Assembly: GCA_965220345.1 (NCBI GenBank)
Contig: OZ244822.1
Span: 1,116,001-1,180,000, forward strand
DNA: 64,000 nucleotides
Direction of reading: 5' to 3'
DNA from: Aldehydirespirator sp965220345
GTDB taxonomy: Bacteria > Actinomycetota > Acidimicrobiia > Acidimicrobiales > Aldehydirespiratoraceae
Shown here piece after piece: positions 33,201 to 39,200 of the stretch (position 1 is the first letter of the stretch; each line of letters starts with the position of its first letter). The translations under genes were made by a program, and so were the position numbers. Below the pieces are notes generated by a model that ran no database searches, was not told the origin of the DNA, and saw only the letters and a list, made by a program, of their open reading frames with translations.

Positions 33201-36200
33201 GACGTTGACTGCTGTTGATAATGCGGTGGATCGTTCTGGTCTTGATCTCGAGCAGGTGTCGGTGTCTCATAGCACTTCTTCGACTGATACGGTTTATAGT
33301 GGTTTGAGAGTTGGTGTGGTGCGTGTGCGGGTTGTTGATGATGACCCGACGGTGGTGTCTTTACGGCGTGTGGGTTCTGGTGATATTGTTGAGGGTTCTT
33401 CTATTCCTGCGGAGTTTGAGTTGAGTTTGTCTCGCGCTCCGAGCAAGTCCAGTGATGGTGTTGAGCGTTTCTCAGTGCCGGTTCGTTTGTCGGGTTCGGG
33501 GTTTAGTTCTGCCGATGTGAGAATCACAGTAGTTTCGCCTACTGGTGCTGCTAATGAGGCTTCGGTTGTGCATGACGGGTTGGGGGGCTGGTTCGTGCGT
33601 TTTGATAGGGAAGATCCAACTCAGAAGGTTAAGTTCTGGATTTACGCTAATCAGGATGGTCGTGACGAACCTGATGAAACGTTAACGGTCGCGTTAGGGA
33701 ACGAGTCAGCGTTTGGTCGAGCTGCTCGTGGTGGTGGCACTAACGCTTATGGTGGTGTGGCAGCGCATGCGTCTTCGAATAGTGTGTCGTTGAAGATAGT
33801 TGATGGTGATGATCCATTGACCGCATCATTGTCTTCTTCTGACACGGTTTTGGTTGAGGGTGATGTTTCTGATCAGGGTTTGCTGCGTTTGAGGTTGTCG
33901 AAACCGTTACGGGAGAATGAATCGATTACTGTGCCGCTGGTTTTTGCTGGTGGTGTGGTTGGTACCGATGTGACATTAGCTTTGCGGTCTGAGGGAGCGC
34001 GTGGCACTGTTTCTGGATTGTCGACAGTGTCGCTGTCGGGTGTGTCTGTAACGTTCAGAGGTCCTAGTTCTCGTTCCGTGGATCAAACAGCTGAGATTAT
34101 TGTGACCGCGGTATCTGATAGTGATGTGATTAGCGAACGCGTCACTGTGACTACCGGGACGGTCACCTCAACCGGGTTGCCGTCTAGTAGACGTGCTGCG
34201 GGTCGTGTCGTGTTGCAAATAACTGACACGAACGCACTAGAAACCGCTGCGACAGTAACGATCAGTCTTGCAGGAGGTGACAGCACTGCAAGAGTTCTTG
34301 AAACGTCTGGTAGTGCTGAGATCGTGGTGTCGTTGACTGAAGCAGGGCAGGTTGTTGGTGTGCAACCCGGGGATCGTGTCGAAGTGCCGTTAACGGTTTC
34401 TGGTGACGCGACTCTGGGAACTGATTACACGCTAGCTTTGAAATCCGGTAATGATGTGAACACTGGTGTCAGTGTCCTACCGTCGGCTTTGTTGTCTTCG
34501 TCTTCGCCGGTGTTAGTGTTCACCCAGAACGCGTCGAGTGCGGTTTTGGTGTTGACTGCCACTTCTGATAACGCTGCTGAAGGTTCTGCTGCTAGATTGT
34601 TCGCTGAAACGGCACGCATCGCGTTAGCTAACAAAACAGCGTTTGACCGTTCTGCTAACACGATTGATGCGCTACCAGCTTCTCAACCTGGTAGTGACCC
34701 GCCAGAGCCGCAGTCGGTGACTGTGAATATCGTTGATGACGATAACACGGCTGCTGTAGTTGTTGCGCCTGCAACGCTGAGCATTATTGAGGGTGATAGC
34801 AGCGGTGGCAGCTATCAGATGGTTCTTAGTTCTGCGCCGTCTGGTTCGGTGACAGTGACGGCTACAGCAGCTACCGGATTGCAAGTCAGCACGAGTGGTA
34901 GCCCGTCTAGCACTGTGCAGTTGACGTTTAGTTCATCTAACTGGTGGCAACCCCAGGCTGTGACTGTGAATGCCACCAACAACAACAATGACGATCCGCA
35001 ACCGTCTCGCTCATTAGCGGTTTCTCATAGCGTGTCAGGTTACGGCACGGTTACTTCTGCTGCCAACATAAACGTGACTGTCGTGGATGATGATCCTACG
35101 ACTGTGACTGTGTCGGGTGGCGGGACTGTTGTTGAAGCTGACCCGTCTTCTAGCACTACTGTCACGGTCATGCTTGGGCGTGTGTTGGTTGCTGGTGAGA
35201 CAGTGCAGATTCCGTTGCAGTTGGTGAGCCCAACCGGGGCGCAACTTGTGACTGGTAGACGTTTTAATCGTGAACGCACTCTTGTGAGACGGATGCTTGA
35301 CTGGAGCGTGTCAGGTACCGGCGCGACTGTTGATATTGACCGTTTCGCGCAAACAAGCCGGTTCGGGAATCGCACGAATTTTGTTGTTACACTGACTGGT
35401 GTTGGAGCGCAGACTGCGGTGGTTACGTTCACTCCTGCTGAGGTCACCGATTCTGATAGCAGCGATGAAACAGTGAATGTTTCTGTCGCGTCGACTATCA
35501 ATAATCCAAATCGTCCCAGCAACGTTGATGGCGGTCTCAGTGCTTCAGGCACCGCACGCATCATTATCGAAGACCCAGCAGCGGGTGTGACTATTTCTAA
35601 ATCCACGAGCACTGTTGACGAGAATGCTGGCACCGACAGTTATACGGTAGTGCTTGACAGCCGACCTGCTGGTGCGGTTACTGTTGCTGTTACTTCTGAC
35701 ACAGCAACCGCGGTGCTGCTTGACGGTCCCGACCAACCGTCTGGATTCACAGCATCTGAGACTCTCAGATTCACGACCTCGAATTGGTATACACCTCAAA
35801 CCGTTAGAATACAAGCCCAAAACGATGACATCGACAATCCCGAAAACAAACGTACAGCAACACTCACACACGATATCGCGTCCACTGCTGATTCTGCTTA
35901 CAACGGGCTCGCCGATCAAGAAATCACAGTAACAATCACCGACGACGATGCCGCCGCGTCTGATGTGGCTGTGTCGTTGAGCGTGAATAATAGTGGTACT
36001 GTGACTGAGGGCGGCACCTTGACGGTGACGGCTACGTTGGGGTCGGCTGCTTCTGCGAATGTGACGATCCCGGTGCGTGCCGGTTCAGGTACCGCAGCTA
36101 CATCGGATTATGGTTTGGGTAATAGTGGTGATATTGCTATCTCTAGCGGTTCGTTGTCGGGTTCGTTCACGTTTACTGCAACCGATGATCGTGTTGATGA

Positions 36201-39200
36201 AGATGCTGAGACTTTGACTTTGCAGCTTGGGACTTTACCGGATGGGTATACGGCTGGTAGTCCTTCTAGCGTGAATATCACGATTAACGATAATGACACT
36301 GCCGGTGTGACAATCACCGAGACTTCGGGTTCTACTTCTGTGGCTGAAAACGCTGGCACAGACACCTACACGGTAGTACTTGATACTCAACCAACCCATG
36401 ATGTAACAGTCACAGTCACCTCTGGCACACCCACTGCGGCGTTGGTTGATGGTCCTGATACACCTAACCCAGACAACCCGACCACTACTGAAACGTTAAC
36501 GTTCACATCATCTAACTGGAACACTACACAAACAATCACTGTCACTGGTCAAGACAATATTATTGATGACACCAGTAATCGTTCGTCAGTGATTACACAT
36601 ACCACTGCTTCGTCTGATTCGAATTATTCGGGTGTGTCGGTTGATTCTGTGACGGTAACTGTTACTGATGATGACGCGGCACCATCGGCGATCACGCTTT
36701 CGGTGGATGCTGATACTAACACGAATAATGTGCAGACTTCTGTGGGTGAAGCTGGGGGCGCGAAGACTGTGCAGGTGACTGCGACGATTACTAGCGCGAC
36801 TCGTTTCGCTACTCAGCAATCCATAACTGTTGCTGTGGGTGCAGGTACTGATAGCGCGTCTGAGGGCACTGATTACAGCAATGTAGCCGATCAGACGATC
36901 ACTATTGCGGCAGGTGCTGCGTCGGCTTCGACCACGTTCACGTTAACCCCGACGAATGACACGATTGATGAACCCTCCGAGTCGATTAGCGTTACCGGCA
37001 TGCTCACAGGCGTAACATTCACTAACACAAATATTGGTATTACTGATAATGATGCGACGACGGTGACTTTGGCTCGTACTGATTCTGGTGCGATTGTTGA
37101 GGATACGTCTGCGTCTGCGGCTGCTCGTAGTGCCGAGTTCACGATTGTGTTGGGTCGAGCGCTTGTTGCGGGTGAACGAATAGATGTGCCGTTAGCGTTC
37201 ACGGGTACGGGGATCACGACCGGTGATTTCGTGTTGGCGCTCAAGTCTGGTGGCAGTCTCAATACTGGTGTCACACTGACTGCTGCGAATACTTTGACAC
37301 CGACCGTTGTTTTGCAAAACGCGGATGCGCGTACTGCTACGTTAGTGCTGACCGCGACTGATGACGCTAGCGATGAAGGCGATTCTGAAACATTGACCGT
37401 AGCGTTAGGTGATCTCGCTGAATCATCGTTAGGCACCAACGCGGCAGGCGGAACTGAACCCAGCGACGACAATGACCCCAACACCACCGACAACACCTTC
37501 GATGTCACCATCACCGATGATGATGACTCTGCACCGTCTGATGTGGCTGTGTCGTTGAGCGTGAATAATAGTGGTACTGTGACTGAGGGCGGCACCTTGA
37601 CGGTGACGGCTACGTTGGGGTCGGCTGCTTCTGCGAATGTGACTATCCCGGTGCGTGCAGGTTCAGGCACCGCAGCCACATCGGATTACAGTTTGGGGAA
37701 TAGTGGTGATATCACTATCACGAGCGGTGCATTGTCGGGCACTTTCACGTTCACTGCAACCGATGACAGTATTGATGAGGATGCTGAGACTTTGACTTTG
37801 CAGTTGGGGACTTTACCTGCCGGGTATACGGCTGGTAGTCCTTCTAGCGTGAATATCACTATTAATGATAATGACACTGCCGGAGTGACAATTACTGAAA
37901 CCAGTGGTTCTACGTCTGTGCCTGAGGATGGCAGTTCAACAGATTCCTATACGGTCGTGTTGGATAGTGAACCAACCCATGATGTAACAGTCACGGTCAC
38001 GTCTGGCACACCGACCGCAGCGTTGGTGGATGGTCCTGACACACCAAACCCAGACAACCCGACCACATCTGAAACGTTAACATTCACAGCATCGAACTGG
38101 AACAGCGCACAAACAATCACTGTTACCGGTCAGGATAATATTATTGATGACACCAGTAATCGTTCGTCGGTGATTACACATACCACTGCTTCGTCTGATT
38201 CGAATTATTCGGGTGTGTCGGTTGATAGTGTGACGGTAACTGTTACTGATGATGACGCTGCACCATCAGCGATCACGTTGAGCGTGGATGCTGATACTAA
38301 CACGAACAATGTGCAAGATAGTTTGAGTGAGAGCGGGGGCGCGAAGACTGTGCAAGTGACTGCGATGATTACTTCCGCGACTCGTTTCGCTACTTCGCAG
38401 TCTGTGACGGTGGCTGTAGGCGCAGGTACTGATAGCGCTTCTGAGGGCACCGACTACGCGACTGTGGCTGACCTGACGATCACGATCCCGGCAGGAGACG
38501 CGTCGGCTTCGATCACGTTCACGTTAACCCCGATGAATGACACGACTGATGAACCCACCGAATCAATAAGCGTTACCGGCACGTTGGCGGGTGTAACGTT
38601 CACTAACACAGATATTGGTATCACCGATGATGACGCGACAACAGTGACGTTGGCTCGCAGCGATAGTGGTGCGATTACTGAGGACGCGTCTGCGTCTGCG
38701 GCTGCTCGTAGTGCCGAGTTCACGATTGTTTTGGGTCGAGCACTTGTTGCGGGTGAACGAATAGATGTGCCACTTGCGTTCACTGGTACGGGGATCACTG
38801 CTAATGATTTCTCGTTAGCGTTGAAGTCTGGTGGCAGTCTCAATACTGGTGTCACGCTGAATGCTGCGAATACTTTGACTCCGACTGTCACGTTGCAGAA
38901 CGCGGCTGCGCGTACAGCGACTTTGGTGTTGACTGCTGCTGATGACGCTAGCGATGAAGGTGATTCTGAAACGTTGACCGTTGCGTTAGGTGATCTCGCT
39001 GAATCATCGTTAGGCACCAACGTGGCAGGCGACGCGGAACCCAGCGACGACAATGACCCCAACACCACCGACAACACCTTCGATGTCGCTATCACTGATG
39101 ATGATGATCCTGCGCCGTCTGATGTGGCTGTGTCGTTGAGCGTGAATAATAGTGGTACTGTGACTGAGGGCGGCACCTTAACAGTGACTGCTACGCTGGG

